Source of the DNA: Candidatus Peregrinibacteria bacterium
Lineage (GTDB): Bacteria > Patescibacteriota > Gracilibacteria > UM-FILTER-43-11
Assembly: GCA_016934215.1 (NCBI GenBank)
Contig: JAFGTE010000013.1
Location: 62,001 to 126,000, forward strand
DNA length: 64,000 nucleotides
Direction: 5' to 3'
Part shown: positions 8,438 to 16,290 of the stretch, in pieces
Layout of the letters: each line of letters begins with the position of its first letter
How positions within the stretch are numbered: the stretch's first letter is position 1
The notes under the pieces: generated by a model
Told to the model about the DNA's origin: nothing
Databases searched by the model: none
What the model saw: only the letters and a program-made list of their open reading frames with translations
Position numbers and translations under genes: made by a program

Positions 8438-9133
8438 ATGAACGAGAATGAAAAAAGACTTCAGCATCAAAGGCGGATGTATCTTCTTAAACTGATGACC
8501 AGCGCCGGAGGTGAGGACATTGATCTCGATACTTATAATTTCCACCGAGTCTATGTGATTTTCGGTTTCACCGGCAGCGGCAAAGATGCCGTAACAGAAG
8601 AATTTATGAAAAGAAATAAGAAATTTCCTTTTGCTAAATTCGTCAGAACTTTAACACGTGCTAAACGCCCGGGAGAAAATGAAATCTTTAGTGCCTACTT
8701 CGTGGAAAAGGAGCTCTTTAATCATCTGAAAGAACGGGGGCGCTTTTTTTACCATTACGAAAAGTATGACGGCAATGAATTTGGCTATGATACTTCTCAT
8801 CTTATTTTTCTGCTCTCCAATAGTAACATTATTATGGTGGGCGGAGGCGAGCAGAATCTGCCGGGGCTTCTCAAAGGCATCAAGTCGGTTTTTCCCAGTA
8901 TTCCCATAACAACCGTTTTCGTTAACCGTCCCAAAAAAGATATTCAGGACAGTATCCGGAAACGGGGCGGTGACCCGGCGCAAATCGAAAAACGAATTCA
9001 ATATGTGGAAGAAAACTGGCGGGACCGTCCTTTGGACAATTTTGATTATTTTATCTGGGCGGAAAACCTGGAAGAAGGCATTGCTGAATTTACCCGTATC
9101 GTTGAAGAGACTTTAACGCCTCCGTCAGCTTGA
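8438..9133 (+). CDS. Guanylate-kinase-like P-loop nucleotide kinase
   Basis: A 231-residue protein with a P-loop (GFTGSGKD, residues 43-50) after an unusual N-terminal extension of about 37 residues. Further guanylate-kinase signatures follow: RTLTRAKRPGE, corresponding to the GMP-binding TTRxPRPGE stretch, and a segment ending NEFGYDTS, corresponding to the GNYYGTS region. It is therefore probably a diverged guanylate kinase (GMP to GDP) or a paralogue with another substrate; the usual P-loop Thr/Ser after Lys is replaced by Asp. A TATACT box at 8410-8415 lies upstream. It ends in TGA and its 3' end overlaps the convergent nucleotidyltransferase gene by 44 bases. Confidence 0.65.
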   Translation: MNENEKRLQHQRRMYLLKLMTSAGGEDIDLDTYNFHRVYVIFGFTGSGKDAVTEEFMKRNKKFPFAKFVRTLTRAKRPGENEIFSAYFVEKELFNHLKERGRFFYHYEKYDGNEFGYDTSHLIFLLSNSNIIMVGGGEQNLPGLLKGIKSVFPSIPITTVFVNRPKKDIQDSIRKRGGDPAQIEKRIQYVEENWRDRPLDNFDYFIWAENLEEGIAEFTRIVEETLTPPSA

Positions 9134-9743
9134 GATGCCCGACTTTGCCGGTATTTTTCTTTAACACGGGAAGTATTTTTTCCTGTGGTGAGCAGAACTG
9201 ACAGGCCAGTTTTTTAAAAAAAACAAAATCAAAATCCGGAAAGGATTCCAATATTTTCTGAGCATCATAAAGATCGTACTTTCCCAATTCCAGCCCCCGG
9301 CCGGCAAGGATCTTGATAAGCACCAGGAGTTCCCGGGGAATCAGATAGATAGTGCTCTTATCAATCTTAAGGGTTGTTTTTCGGCGGATGATCTCTTCCG
9401 TCAGGCAGATGCTGCAGCGAAATGCCTTATTTTCGGGCTCAATAACGGATTCTGCGATCAGATCGTAGGAGTTACTGCCCACCTCAAAAACCCCTTTCAG
9501 TGAGTGAAAAACGGCTTTTTTTGTATGACGTTCAAATTTCAGTTCCAAGGTTTTTTCGAAGTCACTGATACGCTTTTTCGGAATCATAAAATCCATATCG
9601 TGCGAAAAAGGGCGATCGGAGCCATACAGAAAAGCAGCTGCTCCGCCCGTCAAAAGAAGCTCATTATGCAGGGCTTTTGGGAGCCGTTTTTTTAATATTT
9701 CCACAGCATCCGCTATTTCTTTCTGAGTCTCTTTCATCATCAT
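9090..9743 (-). CDS. Nucleotidyltransferase-fold protein
   Basis: A 217-residue protein with the opening signature of the DNA polymerase beta-like nucleotidyltransferase fold: LTGGAAAFLYG, then PFSHDMDFMIP, whose DxD pair would bind metal. This resembles the AbiEii/DUF6036-like group, some of which are toxins of type IV toxin-antitoxin pairs; no antitoxin-like partner is adjacent. Three Met codons in a row leave the start uncertain by two residues. The 44-base overlap with the convergent gmk-like gene is unusually long for this window. Confidence 0.6.
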   Translation of the reverse strand: MMMKETQKEIADAVEILKKRLPKALHNELLLTGGAAAFLYGSDRPFSHDMDFMIPKKRISDFEKTLELKFERHTKKAVFHSLKGVFEVGSNSYDLIAESVIEPENKAFRCSICLTEEIIRRKTTLKIDKSTIYLIPRELLVLIKILAGRGLELGKYDLYDAQKILESFPDFDFVFFKKLACQFCSPQEKILPVLKKNTGKVGHLKLTEALKSLQRYG

Positions 9744-9834
9744 CTTTTAATACAAGCCTATTATATCACCTGAAGGCAATGGTTGTGAGACGTAGCTTCT
9801 TTGATATAATGGCAACATCATTAATCAATTAATC

Positions 9835-10710
9835 ATGGCTGACTTTAGAAATCTTACCAACTTTCCCAGACTTCCTCAGTTACGCGTAGGAGGAAAAATA
9901 AAAATCTATATCCTGGCCGCTATCGTGATCATCCTGATTATTCTGGATGGCCTTGTTTCCGTTCCTCCGGGACACGTCGGTATTATTTATGACCGCGGAC
10001 GCGGGGTGCTGGCCGATGAACTTCCGGAAGGACTTCACCTCAAGATCCCCTTCTGGCAGGTCTCTTATTTAACCGACGTGCGCACGCAGGAATATACCAT
10101 GAGCGTGGCGGCCGGCGAAGGCGCCGTTTATTCGGATGATTCCATGACGGCCCCCACGAGTGACGGACAGACGGTATGGGTGGATGCGACCGTTCTTTTT
10201 CATGTGGACCGCAATAAGGCGGCAGAACTTTTTGCCACGGTGGGTCCGGATTACGTTCAAAAGATTGTCAGACCCATTGCCCGCTCACAAATACGTTCAC
10301 AAATAGCTAAATATACAGCCATTGATGTCTATGCTAAAAAACGTGATGATGCTGAAAAGGAAATCGATAATCGTATTAAAGAACTTTATGCCGAAAAGAA
10401 TATTGTTCTTGAAAAACTTCTGCTCAGGCATATCGCTTTTTCGGAAGAATATGCGCAAGCCATTGAAGAAAAACAGGTCGCCGAACAGCGCATTCAGAAG
10501 GCGGAATACCAGAAACTTGAAGCCGCTGAGCTGAAGCAGAAGAAAATCATCGAAGCGGAAGCTGACGCGGAAGCGATTAAATTAAAGGGTGCCATGCTTC
10601 GTGCCAATCCGCAGGTCATTCAATTTGAATTTGTTCAGAAGATGTCTCCAAATATCACCTGGGGCATCCTTCCCGATAATATTTTGCCTCTTGTTAACCT
10701 TGGCCAGTAA
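9835..10710 (+). CDS. SPFH/prohibitin-family membrane protein
   Basis: A 291-residue protein with one N-terminal membrane helix (about residues 22-40, IYILAAIVIILIILDGLVSV) followed by the SPFH/band-7 domain (VPPGHVGIIYDRGRG and PFWQVSYLTDVRTQEY). A charged helical C-terminal region (residues about 180-255) probably drives oligomerisation. Prohibitin-like proteins form membrane rings that organise microdomains and modulate membrane proteases. A promoter, TTGTGA (9783-9788) and TATAAT (9805-9810), lies 24 bases before the ATG. The last base of its stop codon is the first base of the nadE start, so the two are translationally coupled. Confidence 0.85.
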   Translation: MADFRNLTNFPRLPQLRVGGKIKIYILAAIVIILIILDGLVSVPPGHVGIIYDRGRGVLADELPEGLHLKIPFWQVSYLTDVRTQEYTMSVAAGEGAVYSDDSMTAPTSDGQTVWVDATVLFHVDRNKAAELFATVGPDYVQKIVRPIARSQIRSQIAKYTAIDVYAKKRDDAEKEIDNRIKELYAEKNIVLEKLLLRHIAFSEEYAQAIEEKQVAEQRIQKAEYQKLEAAELKQKKIIEAEADAEAIKLKGAMLRANPQVIQFEFVQKMSPNITWGILPDNILPLVNLGQ

Positions 10711-11426
10711 TGGATCCCCGAATCGATAAAATTGTTGAAGGCCTCAAAGATTTCTTTGAAAAGGCCGGTTTTAAAAAAGCAGTGCTTGGGCTTTCCGGAG
10801 GGGTCGATAGCGCTCTGGTGGCCAAACTGGCTGTGATGGCATTTGGCAAAGAAAATGTGACGGCTCTGATCATGCCCATGGAAGGCATCAGCCTGCCAAA
10901 CAGCCTGCCCGATGCTAAAGCCTGGGCCGAAGAGCTTGGAATTAATTACCAAGTCATCGCCCTCAGAAATTATGTGGAGCGTTATAAGAAACTTCCCTGG
11001 AATGAAACGGAACTCGCTCACATCAATCTGCAGGCCCGCTTGCGCATGACTGTGCTTTATCACTTCGCCAATAGCCATAAAGCCTTGGTACTGGGAACAG
11101 GTAACAAAACCGAAGCCAAGCTCGGTTATTTCACTAAATACGGGGATGGTGCTGTTGATATCGCCCCCATCGGGAACCTTTATAAGACCGATGTCTGGAA
11201 GCTCGCTAAAGAACTTGGCCTTCCTGAACATATCATTAATAAAAAAGCCAGTGCCGAACTTAAAGTCGGCCAAACGGACGAAGGTGAAATTGGTATGAAT
11301 TATGCTGAAATCGATGCCGCTCTACGTAAATTTGAATCAGGCGGTCTCGCTGAAACAGAAAACGAGAAAAAACTCCAGGCAAGGATTGAAGCGAATAAAC
11401 ACAAAAGGGAACTGCCCCGGTTATAG
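10710..11426 (+). CDS. nadE: NH3-dependent NAD+ synthetase
   Basis: A 238-residue ATP-pyrophosphatase of the N-type family. LSGGVDSA at residues 28-35 is the PP-loop that binds ATP. GTGNKTEAKLGYFTKYGDG and DIAPIGNLYKTDVWKLA are the deamido-NAD-binding and conserved regions of NadE. It lacks the N-terminal glutaminase domain of long NadE proteins, so it should use free ammonia. It makes NAD from deamido-NAD, complementing the nadB gene at 33 kb. It overlaps the SPFH gene by one base. Confidence 0.93.
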   Translation: MDPRIDKIVEGLKDFFEKAGFKKAVLGLSGGVDSALVAKLAVMAFGKENVTALIMPMEGISLPNSLPDAKAWAEELGINYQVIALRNYVERYKKLPWNETELAHINLQARLRMTVLYHFANSHKALVLGTGNKTEAKLGYFTKYGDGAVDIAPIGNLYKTDVWKLAKELGLPEHIINKKASAELKVGQTDEGEIGMNYAEIDAALRKFESGGLAETENEKKLQARIEANKHKRELPRL

Positions 11427-11433
11427 TTCAGTT

Positions 11434-11829
11434 TTAATCATTTCCTCCCAGCAATGTTAATAACCTGCTTGAAAAGCTTATCACTGCCTGACGGTCGTTT
11501 TCCTTTTTAATTCGGTTTAAATCTGCATTAAATCTATTAACAAGATTGCTTAACTCAGTTCTTGCCAAGGCATCACTTAAAAGTAATATAGCCCCTATTT
11601 CATCGCGGTTGGCTACAACTTTACCCACCTCCTGTTCATATCGTCCTACAGGTGTAACCGCTTCAATTCCTGAAGCCAGCTGCTTTACTTTTTCCCTTAC
11701 GATTCCGCGAATAGCCTCACCCAGTAAAGCGCGTCCTTTAAGCCTGTTTCTGGCAGCTTCTCTGATATTTCTTTCAACTTCGAAAGCAGGTGCAATACTT
11801 TCCCTTTCTTCTTCTCTCTCTGAATTCAT
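11434..11829 (-). CDS. Small helical protein of unknown function
   Basis: No family recognised. The 131-residue product is almost entirely amphipathic helix, rich in Glu, Arg and Ala, without signal peptide or membrane segment. It lies 26 bases downstream of another small unknown gene on the same strand, and the two probably form an operon driven by the promoter at 12221-12249. Confidence 0.6.
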   Translation of the reverse strand: MNSEREEERESIAPAFEVERNIREAARNRLKGRALLGEAIRGIVREKVKQLASGIEAVTPVGRYEQEVGKVVANRDEIGAILLLSDALARTELSNLVNRFNADLNRIKKENDRQAVISFSSRLLTLLGGND

Positions 11830-11855
11830 TGCGTCTTAATTAATTCGATAATTTA

Positions 11856-12191
11856 TTATTGCTCAGAATTAACGATAAGAGGCTCGATCAGTTTTCTGAC
11901 GTTTGCCAGTTTTTCTTCATCTGAACTCCCCTGCCTCAATGCTTCCAATACGTTGCCCGAAAGTTCCCATCTGGCACCGCTTTCAATCTTTTCAGTCCGA
12001 CCCCGGGGATTCGTACCCATAATATGAAAATAGTAACCGGCTATTTTTCTTACTGCCTCTGTTGCCTCTTCATAGTCACGTCCATCAGTCTGATTAAGCT
12101 GTTTTTGTATTCTGCGTGCTAATCTGCCTTTTTCTTCACTTTCGATTGTATCGGTATCGCGACGATCTACCGGTTCTGAGTTATATAGCAT
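11856..12191 (-). CDS. Small charged protein of unknown function
   Basis: No family recognised. The 111-residue product is hydrophilic and helical, without membrane segments; a central stretch has aromatic residues (IAGYYFHIMGTNPRGR). It is the first gene of a two-gene unit and has a consensus promoter immediately upstream, back to back with the promoter of the divergent small gene at 12322. The three small genes may belong to one lineage-specific function. Confidence 0.6.
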   Translation of the reverse strand: MLYNSEPVDRRDTDTIESEEKGRLARRIQKQLNQTDGRDYEEATEAVRKIAGYYFHIMGTNPRGRTEKIESGARWELSGNVLEALRQGSSDEEKLANVRKLIEPLIVNSEQ

Positions 12192-12220
12192 ATTGAGGGA
12201 CTTTATGAAATGGGGTTATG

Positions 12221-12295
12221 AATATAACTAATACTTCCTATTAAGTCAATTTTTTGTTATAGAATAATTGACAAAATTATTAAATTAATTATAAT
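12221..12295. promoter_or_regulatory. Back-to-back divergent promoters
   Basis: Minus strand: TTGACT (plus 12244-12249) and TATATT (12221-12226), spacer 17, for the gene at 12191. Plus strand: TTGACA (12268-12273) and TATAAT (12290-12295), spacer 16, for the gene at 12322. The two -35 boxes are only 18 bases apart, so both promoters could answer to one bound regulator. Both are close to consensus. Confidence 0.75.
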
Positions 12296-12321
12296 AGTAG
12301 CGTTCCTAAACAACCCCAACC

Positions 12322-12585
12322 ATGCGTATGGATTCTGAAATTGCCCAAATTGCAACTGCCGTTGAAGCTGTTCAGGGTCGGACTGATGCAGCAGCCACTC
12401 AGGTCAGACTCCAGGCCGGCGGCCGCCTGATTGAAGTCAGTCGTGGACGTTTACTGGAATCCGTAACCAGCCTGTCTCAGTTGTCTGACAAAGGTACTAT
12501 TTCCGGAACAACGCTGGAATGGATTTTCGACCGATTCCACGAAGAAGGTCACCGCAATGAAGAGGATAGGGTTTATCTGCATTAG
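12322..12585 (+). CDS. Small protein of unknown function
   Basis: No family recognised. The 87-residue product is hydrophilic and helical, with repeated Ala/Val/Gln segments at the N-terminus suggesting a coiled coil. It has one of the best sigma-70 promoters in the window (TTGACA, 16 bases, TATAAT) and a leader of about 20 bases without a Shine-Dalgarno sequence. A second Met lies two codons in. It converges with ruvX. Confidence 0.6.
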   Translation: MRMDSEIAQIATAVEAVQGRTDAAATQVRLQAGGRLIEVSRGRLLESVTSLSQLSDKGTISGTTLEWIFDRFHEEGHRNEEDRVYLH

Positions 12586-12596
12586 CAGAAACCTTC

Positions 12597-13019
12597 TTAC
12601 CTCAGAGAATTCAGATAATTCTGCAATATGATCTGCGCACTCAGAGCGTCGCGTTTGCCTTTTTGGTCTTTGGCTTTAAAGCCCTGTCCACGCAAAGATT
12701 TGACGGCGAATTCGGTAGAAAGGCGCTCATCAAAGAAGTCGATGCTCATCTGAGGCATGGCTTTTTTAAGTTTGTCGAAGAATTTCTGAGTTTTTTGAGC
12801 ACGCTCCCCAAAGGTGCCATCCATCTGAATGGGCAGCCCCAGAATGATTTTTATAACATCCTCTTCTTTGCATATCTTTTTGAGCTGTTTCAGCAGATTA
12901 CTTTCACCGGAATACTCTAAAAAATCCCGCGGAAAAGCAATCTCTTTGTTGTAATCTGAAAGAGCGATTCCCACTCGTTTATCCCCGTAATCAATCGCCA
13001 GGTACTTTCCTTTATTCAT
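12597..13019 (-). CDS. ruvX: RuvX/YqgF Holliday-junction resolvase-like protein (16S rRNA processing)
   Basis: A 140-residue RNase H-fold protein. YLAIDYGDKRVGIALSD at the N-terminus holds the first catalytic Asp, LGLPIQMDGT and FFDERLST carry further conserved residues (Glu), and KGKRDALSAQIILQNYL holds the C-terminal Asp. The family acts in maturation of the 16S rRNA 5' end and has been proposed as a Holliday junction resolvase. It overlaps the end of rpsT by 8 bases in the same direction, so the two are co-expressed. Confidence 0.93.
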   Translation of the reverse strand: MNKGKYLAIDYGDKRVGIALSDYNKEIAFPRDFLEYSGESNLLKQLKKICKEEDVIKIILGLPIQMDGTFGERAQKTQKFFDKLKKAMPQMSIDFFDERLSTEFAVKSLRGQGFKAKDQKGKRDALSAQIILQNYLNSLR

Positions 13020-13362
13020 CTTTTTTTTCTTCTTTGGCTTTCTTGGTCTTGGCTGCTTTCTTAACTGCTTTTTCTTTTACCGGTTTTTCTTCTTTTTTAG
13101 ACGGACCGGCATTGATAGCTCTTTGTATTCTGGATTTTTTGCGGGCCGCGTTATTTTCATGAATGATTCTTTTTTTTGCCGCTATATCAATAGCCGAAAT
13201 GACATCAGGAAGGATCTTTTTAGCTTTTTCTATTTCTCCTTGCTGAACATAAGTTAAGAGCAGTTTGATCACAGACTTCATATGACTGCGGTAGTGACGA
13301 TTGCGATCGCGACTGGCCGCATTCTGCTTCATTCGTTTGATGGCGGATTTGATGATTGGCAT
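13012..13362 (-). CDS. rpsT: 30S ribosomal protein S20 with Lys/Glu-rich tail
   Basis: A 116-residue S20. The N-terminal 85 residues carry the family pattern (SAIKRMKQNAASRDRNRHYRS, then ENNAARKKSRIQRAIN near residue 80), which binds the 5' and 3' minor domains of 16S rRNA. A tail of about 30 residues, mainly Lys, Glu and Ala, extends it beyond the usual 85-90 residues. A promoter at 13436-13464 gives a leader of about 65 bases containing a heptamer repeat tract. No Shine-Dalgarno sequence is present. It is coupled to ruvX downstream. Confidence 0.93.
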   Translation of the reverse strand: MPIIKSAIKRMKQNAASRDRNRHYRSHMKSVIKLLLTYVQQGEIEKAKKILPDVISAIDIAAKKRIIHENNAARKKSRIQRAINAGPSKKEEKPVKEKAVKKAAKTKKAKEEKKDE

Positions 13363-13372
13363 TTTTTCTTAA

Positions 13373-13400
13373 TTCAAGATTCAAAATTCAAGATTCAAAA
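13373..13400. repeat. Heptamer tandem repeat in the rpsT leader
   Basis: Four consecutive 7-bp units alternating TTCAAGA and TTCAAAA on the plus strand. The tract ends 10 bases upstream of the rpsT start and lies in its 5' leader. Related 7-bp tracts occur at 15465, 16147, 28110, 29634 and 51396. Confidence 0.85.
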
Positions 13401-13435
13401 TCTAATATTTATTAGCCTTGAATCATTGCTGAGGT

Positions 13436-13464
13436 ATTTTAAGGGATTTAAGAATGAATGGCAA
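13436..13464 (-). promoter_or_regulatory. Promoter of rpsT-ruvX
   Basis: Minus-strand TTGCCA (plus 13459-13464) and TAAAAT (plus 13436-13441), spacer 17, directly after the end of the LCP gene. Confidence 0.6.
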
Positions 13465-13465
13465 G

Positions 13466-14953
13466 TTAATTCACCAGAAAAACATCATAATCATTCCCCA
13501 GAATAATAGAGATATTGCTACGACTTCCTTCATAGATCTTTTTACCCCCTTCCTCAGTCTTCAGATGAGCCTTTAAGGAAGCCCGTTCATCGGCCCTCAC
13601 AAAGCCGTCCAGTGCTACTAATGTAGCTTCGTAAACTGGTTCAACGAGGCCGCTTTTTTCTTCCGTGTAATCGTAATATTCAACCAGACTTTCCTCCAGG
13701 AAGACTTTTTCGTCATTTTCGTTGTAATAATTGTTAATTTCCTGTATATCAAAACCAAACCGAATGAGCTGGTAAGCGGCATTTCTGGCAATTCCGGGAA
13801 CGGTTGTGGCATTTAAGATTTCAATTTTAGCCGGATGATAGAAAACTTCCCGCTGATGAAAGACCAAGTCTGTATATTTGTGGATCAACTCCAAGTCTCC
13901 GCCAAAGGGAATCAGAACAAACTGGCCGTTATAGGATTCTCTTTCGGGCGTGTAGAGGAATCCCCCTTCCTGTCCGGGATCATCGTGAATGACTTTACGA
14001 ACCAGTCTGGAACGGTCCATGTGTTTGGCTACTCCCGCCATTGAAATCATTTCCCGAAGGGACATGTCGGTATTTACATTTTCCTGTACTGCGTAGTAAA
14101 GATCCTTTAGTTTGCCGGGCGAAGTTAAGACATCCTTACTGAGGGCTTTCTGCTGAACGGCTTCCAGTACCAGTTGCTGACGACCTGCCCGATCAAAATC
14201 CGACGTGGTCTTTCGGCTGCGTACAAACTTAAGAGCCGTTTCACCATCCATCTCCTGAAGACCTTTTTCTATCGTAAACAGCGTCCATCCGTCATCCGTT
14301 TCATTAGGATAATAAGGGTCATAAATGGTTTCCTGCACATCCACTGTAATGCCGTCCAGACTATCGACTATTTCTACAAAAGCATTGAAATCCAGGCGTA
14401 CGTAATACTGAATTTCCAGTCCTGCAATTTCACCCGCTACCCGTTTAAACAGCTGGTAACGATCATTTTCTTCCTCAATAATAAATTTGTGGTTTCTATA
14501 AAGCTCATTGATCTTTCCCCCATAGACCACTCCCATGGTTTCATTACGGTTCACATAGAAGTCGCGGGGAATAGAAAAAAGAGAAACCGCATCTTTATCA
14601 TAGTCAATGCTGGCCACCATAATGGTATCGATCAGGTCCGCCCCATCGCGTTCATGACCGCCATCGCCCAGCAGCAGAATATTCGTATAACCATGTTCAT
14701 CTTTCGCCAAATCAGAGCCTAAGGCGAAAATAAGTGACTTGGGGTTTAAATTCGAGACAAAACTATAAGCAGCACTGGTAACTTTGAGAACGATAAATAT
14801 TCCGAAAATCATCAATATTCCGGCGGCGAAATAATTTTTGGTTTTGGGCGGCAGATTTTTGAGGTATCCAAACAGCCCCACACTGTAGTGTCTGGCTGTT
14901 CTAAAAGGTTTCAGAGGTGGCCTCTTACGGATTTTTCGTGTTTTAAAAGTCAT
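13466..14953 (-). CDS. LytR-CpsA-Psr (LCP) family cell-wall polymer ligase
   Basis: A 495-residue membrane-anchored enzyme. One helix near residues 42-60 (YFAAGILMIFGIFIVL) follows a basic cytoplasmic N-terminus. The LCP domain spans about residues 85-290, with conserved Asp/Arg motifs (LLLGDGGHERDGADLIDTIM, SIPRDFYV, ALKFVRSRKTTSDFDRAGRQ) that bind the pyrophosphate of a lipid-linked glycan. The C-terminal part (about 370-495; VKIEILNATTVPGIA-like) is a LytR_C domain. LCP enzymes transfer glycopolymers or glycans to peptidoglycan or proteins on the outer face of the membrane. A candidate promoter, TTGTCA (plus 14989-14994) and TAAATT (14966-14971), overlaps the rplL terminator. Confidence 0.9.
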   Translation of the reverse strand: MTFKTRKIRKRPPLKPFRTARHYSVGLFGYLKNLPPKTKNYFAAGILMIFGIFIVLKVTSAAYSFVSNLNPKSLIFALGSDLAKDEHGYTNILLLGDGGHERDGADLIDTIMVASIDYDKDAVSLFSIPRDFYVNRNETMGVVYGGKINELYRNHKFIIEEENDRYQLFKRVAGEIAGLEIQYYVRLDFNAFVEIVDSLDGITVDVQETIYDPYYPNETDDGWTLFTIEKGLQEMDGETALKFVRSRKTTSDFDRAGRQQLVLEAVQQKALSKDVLTSPGKLKDLYYAVQENVNTDMSLREMISMAGVAKHMDRSRLVRKVIHDDPGQEGGFLYTPERESYNGQFVLIPFGGDLELIHKYTDLVFHQREVFYHPAKIEILNATTVPGIARNAAYQLIRFGFDIQEINNYYNENDEKVFLEESLVEYYDYTEEKSGLVEPVYEATLVALDGFVRADERASLKAHLKTEEGGKKIYEGSRSNISIILGNDYDVFLVN

Positions 14954-14987
14954 GCTACCTGCGAAAATTTATCATTTTTGAGTCCGT

Positions 14988-15033
14988 CTGACAATTAAAA
15001 TCCACCCCCTTTTGAGGAGATGGATTTTGTCAG
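14988..15033. terminator. Terminator after rplL (both strands possible)
   Basis: A long hairpin pairs AAAATCCA (14997-15004) with TGGATTTT (15021-15028), extended by CTGACAA and TTGTCAG at the base. It lies just past the rplL stop codon. U-rich flanks exist on both strands, but rplJ-rplL is the only operon ending here. Confidence 0.8.
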
Positions 15034-15047
15034 ATTTGCAGTTTAAT

Positions 15048-15452
15048 CTATTTCAGTTCAACTGTAGCACCAGCCTCCTCCAGCTGAGCTTTCATCTTTT
15101 CAGCATCCGCTTTCTTAACATTTTCCTTGATTGTTTTGGGGGCTCCGTCAACGAGATCTTTGGCTTCTTTCAGACCCAGACCGGTAATCTCGCGAACGAC
15201 CTTAATGACTGCGATTTTCTGCCCGCCGGCATTGGTCAGTTCCACTGTGAAGCTGTCTTTTGCCGCCTCAGCTTCTCCGCTTCCGCTGGCAGCACCCGCT
15301 GCAGCAACAGCGACAGGAGCGGCAGCGCTTACACCGAACTCCTCTTCCATGGCTTTAACCAGGTCAGCCAGTTCGAGCACACTGAGCTTTTTAACCTCAT
15401 CAAGGATTCCCTTAGCGGCCTTGGATAATTTAATTTCTTTCTCGTCAGACAT
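15048..15452 (-). CDS. rplL: 50S ribosomal protein L7/L12
   Basis: A 134-residue L7/L12, the stalk protein that recruits translation GTPases. The N-terminal dimerisation helix, the Ala/Gly-rich hinge (about residues 45-60, [15 protein letters not shown]) and the C-terminal domain ([22 protein letters not shown]) are all present. It is a little longer than the usual 120-125 residues. It follows rplJ in the same operon, across a 45-base gap largely filled by a heptamer repeat. Confidence 0.97.
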   Translation of the reverse strand: MSDEKEIKLSKAAKGILDEVKKLSVLELADLVKAMEEEFGVSAAAPVAVAAAGAASGSGEAEAAKDSFTVELTNAGGQKIAVIKVVREITGLGLKEAKDLVDGAPKTIKENVKKADAEKMKAQLEEAGATVELK

Positions 15453-15464
15453 AATGCAAATAAA

Positions 15465-15492
15465 TTAAAAATTAAAGATTGAAAATTAAAAA
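15465..15492. repeat. Heptamer tandem repeat between rplJ and rplL
   Basis: Four 7-bp units of the form TTAAAAA, TTAAAGA, TTGAAAA occupy most of the 45-base rplJ-rplL spacer. The units closely resemble those in front of rpsT (TTCAAGA). AT-richness makes chance periodicity easier here than in the other tracts. Confidence 0.6.
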
Positions 15493-15497
15493 ATTAA

Positions 15498-16106
15498 TTA
15501 AGCAGTTTCCTCTTTCCCTTCTTCCTTAAGCCCCTCAGCCGGAGTTTTTTCTGTCTTTTCTTCCGTAACAGGGGGAACTTTTTCAGCTGGTTTGGTATCT
15601 TTATAAGCGTTTAAAACTCTTACAATACCACCCACTAAACTGTTACCGATACCGACAAAACCGGAAAGTGGTGAAATCATGGAACCAACTAATTTGGCTA
15701 GTAATTCTTCTTTGCCTGGAAGCTTGGCGTACTTTTGAATCACTTCGGGGCCAACTACTTTGCCGTCTACAATTCCTCCAAGCAATTTGATATTTTCGTT
15801 CTTCTTGGAATATTTATAGAGAATCTGAATTCCTGTTAACTCATCTTCGTATGAAAAAGTAGCGACAACCGGGCCTTCCATCACCGATTTATCCAGTTCG
15901 CCCACTTTATCTTTTGCAGCTAGTGTGATCAGGGTTTTTTTGGCTACTTTCATTTCAGCATTTTTTTTGCGAAGTTCTCTCCGAAGTTCGGAAATACTGG
16001 CGACATCAAGCCCACGATAATCCGCAAAAACAACCGATTTACTGCGACCGAATCTATCAACAAGGTCTTGGAGGATTGCTTCTTTTTTCTGTCTGGTAAT
16101 TGCCAT
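15498..16106 (-). CDS. rplJ: 50S ribosomal protein L10
   Basis: A 202-residue L10, the base of the L7/L12 stalk. The N-terminal rRNA-binding part reads RSKSVVFADYRGLDVASI and RKKNAEMKVAKKTL; the Lys/Glu-rich tail of about 30 residues is longer than usual. It is preceded by a promoter and an L10-leader RNA, the site where L10-L7/L12 normally binds to repress its own operon. There is no Shine-Dalgarno sequence. Confidence 0.96.
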   Translation of the reverse strand: MAITRQKKEAILQDLVDRFGRSKSVVFADYRGLDVASISELRRELRKKNAEMKVAKKTLITLAAKDKVGELDKSVMEGPVVATFSYEDELTGIQILYKYSKKNENIKLLGGIVDGKVVGPEVIQKYAKLPGKEELLAKLVGSMISPLSGFVGIGNSLVGGIVRVLNAYKDTKPAEKVPPVTEEKTEKTPAEGLKEEGKEETA

Positions 16107-16146
16107 AATATTAAAATAAAAAACTCAGCGCGCAGACGATGAGACA

Positions 16147-16174
16147 GGACTAAGGATTAAGGACTAAGGACTAA
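16147..16174. repeat. Heptamer tandem repeat in the rplJ leader
   Basis: Four 7-bp units: GGACTAA, GGATTAA, then GGACTAA twice (plus strand). They lie between the L10 leader structure and the rplJ start. The first unit sequence is the same as the first unit of the purD tract. Confidence 0.88.
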
Positions 16175-16204
16175 GTGCCCCTATCCCAATCAATACCTTA
16201 GATG

Positions 16205-16250
16205 TGTATCTCGGCAGGTCTTACTAAATGCCTGCTGTCTGCGACAACAA
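16205..16250 (-). ncRNA. L10 leader (ribosomal protein autoregulatory RNA)
   Basis: The minus-strand transcript contains GACAGCAGG and, 13 bases later, CCTGCCGAGA. This matches the conserved ACAGCAGG...CCUGCCGAG core of the L10 leader found upstream of rplJ in many bacteria. CAGCAGG pairs with CCTGC to form its conserved stem. It begins directly after the -10 box at 16253-16258, as expected for the 5' end of the rplJL mRNA. L10(L12)4 binding should repress the operon when stalk protein is in excess. Confidence 0.8.
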
Positions 16251-16252
16251 GC

Positions 16253-16280
16253 ATTATATGGGTCTGAGAGCTGAAGTCAA
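16253..16280 (-). promoter_or_regulatory. Promoter of rplJ-rplL
   Basis: Minus-strand TTGACT (plus 16275-16280), 16-base spacer, TATAAT (plus 16253-16258). It lies immediately behind the LeuA-family gene and gives a leader of about 140 bases holding the L10 leader and a heptamer tract. Confidence 0.8.
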
Positions 16281-16290
16281 ATGTTTTTTA

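Noticed and set aside
9090-9743. Type IV toxin-antitoxin system
   Set aside because: The nucleotidyltransferase resembles AbiEii-like proteins only in the fold motif, and no antitoxin-like gene is adjacent; the neighbour is a convergent kinase-like gene.
10635-11273. 212-codon ORF antisense to nadE
   Set aside because: It lies opposite a well-supported gene, has no recognisable features and no start signals; similar antisense ORFs over purD, dnaG, rpoD and infB were dropped for the same reason.
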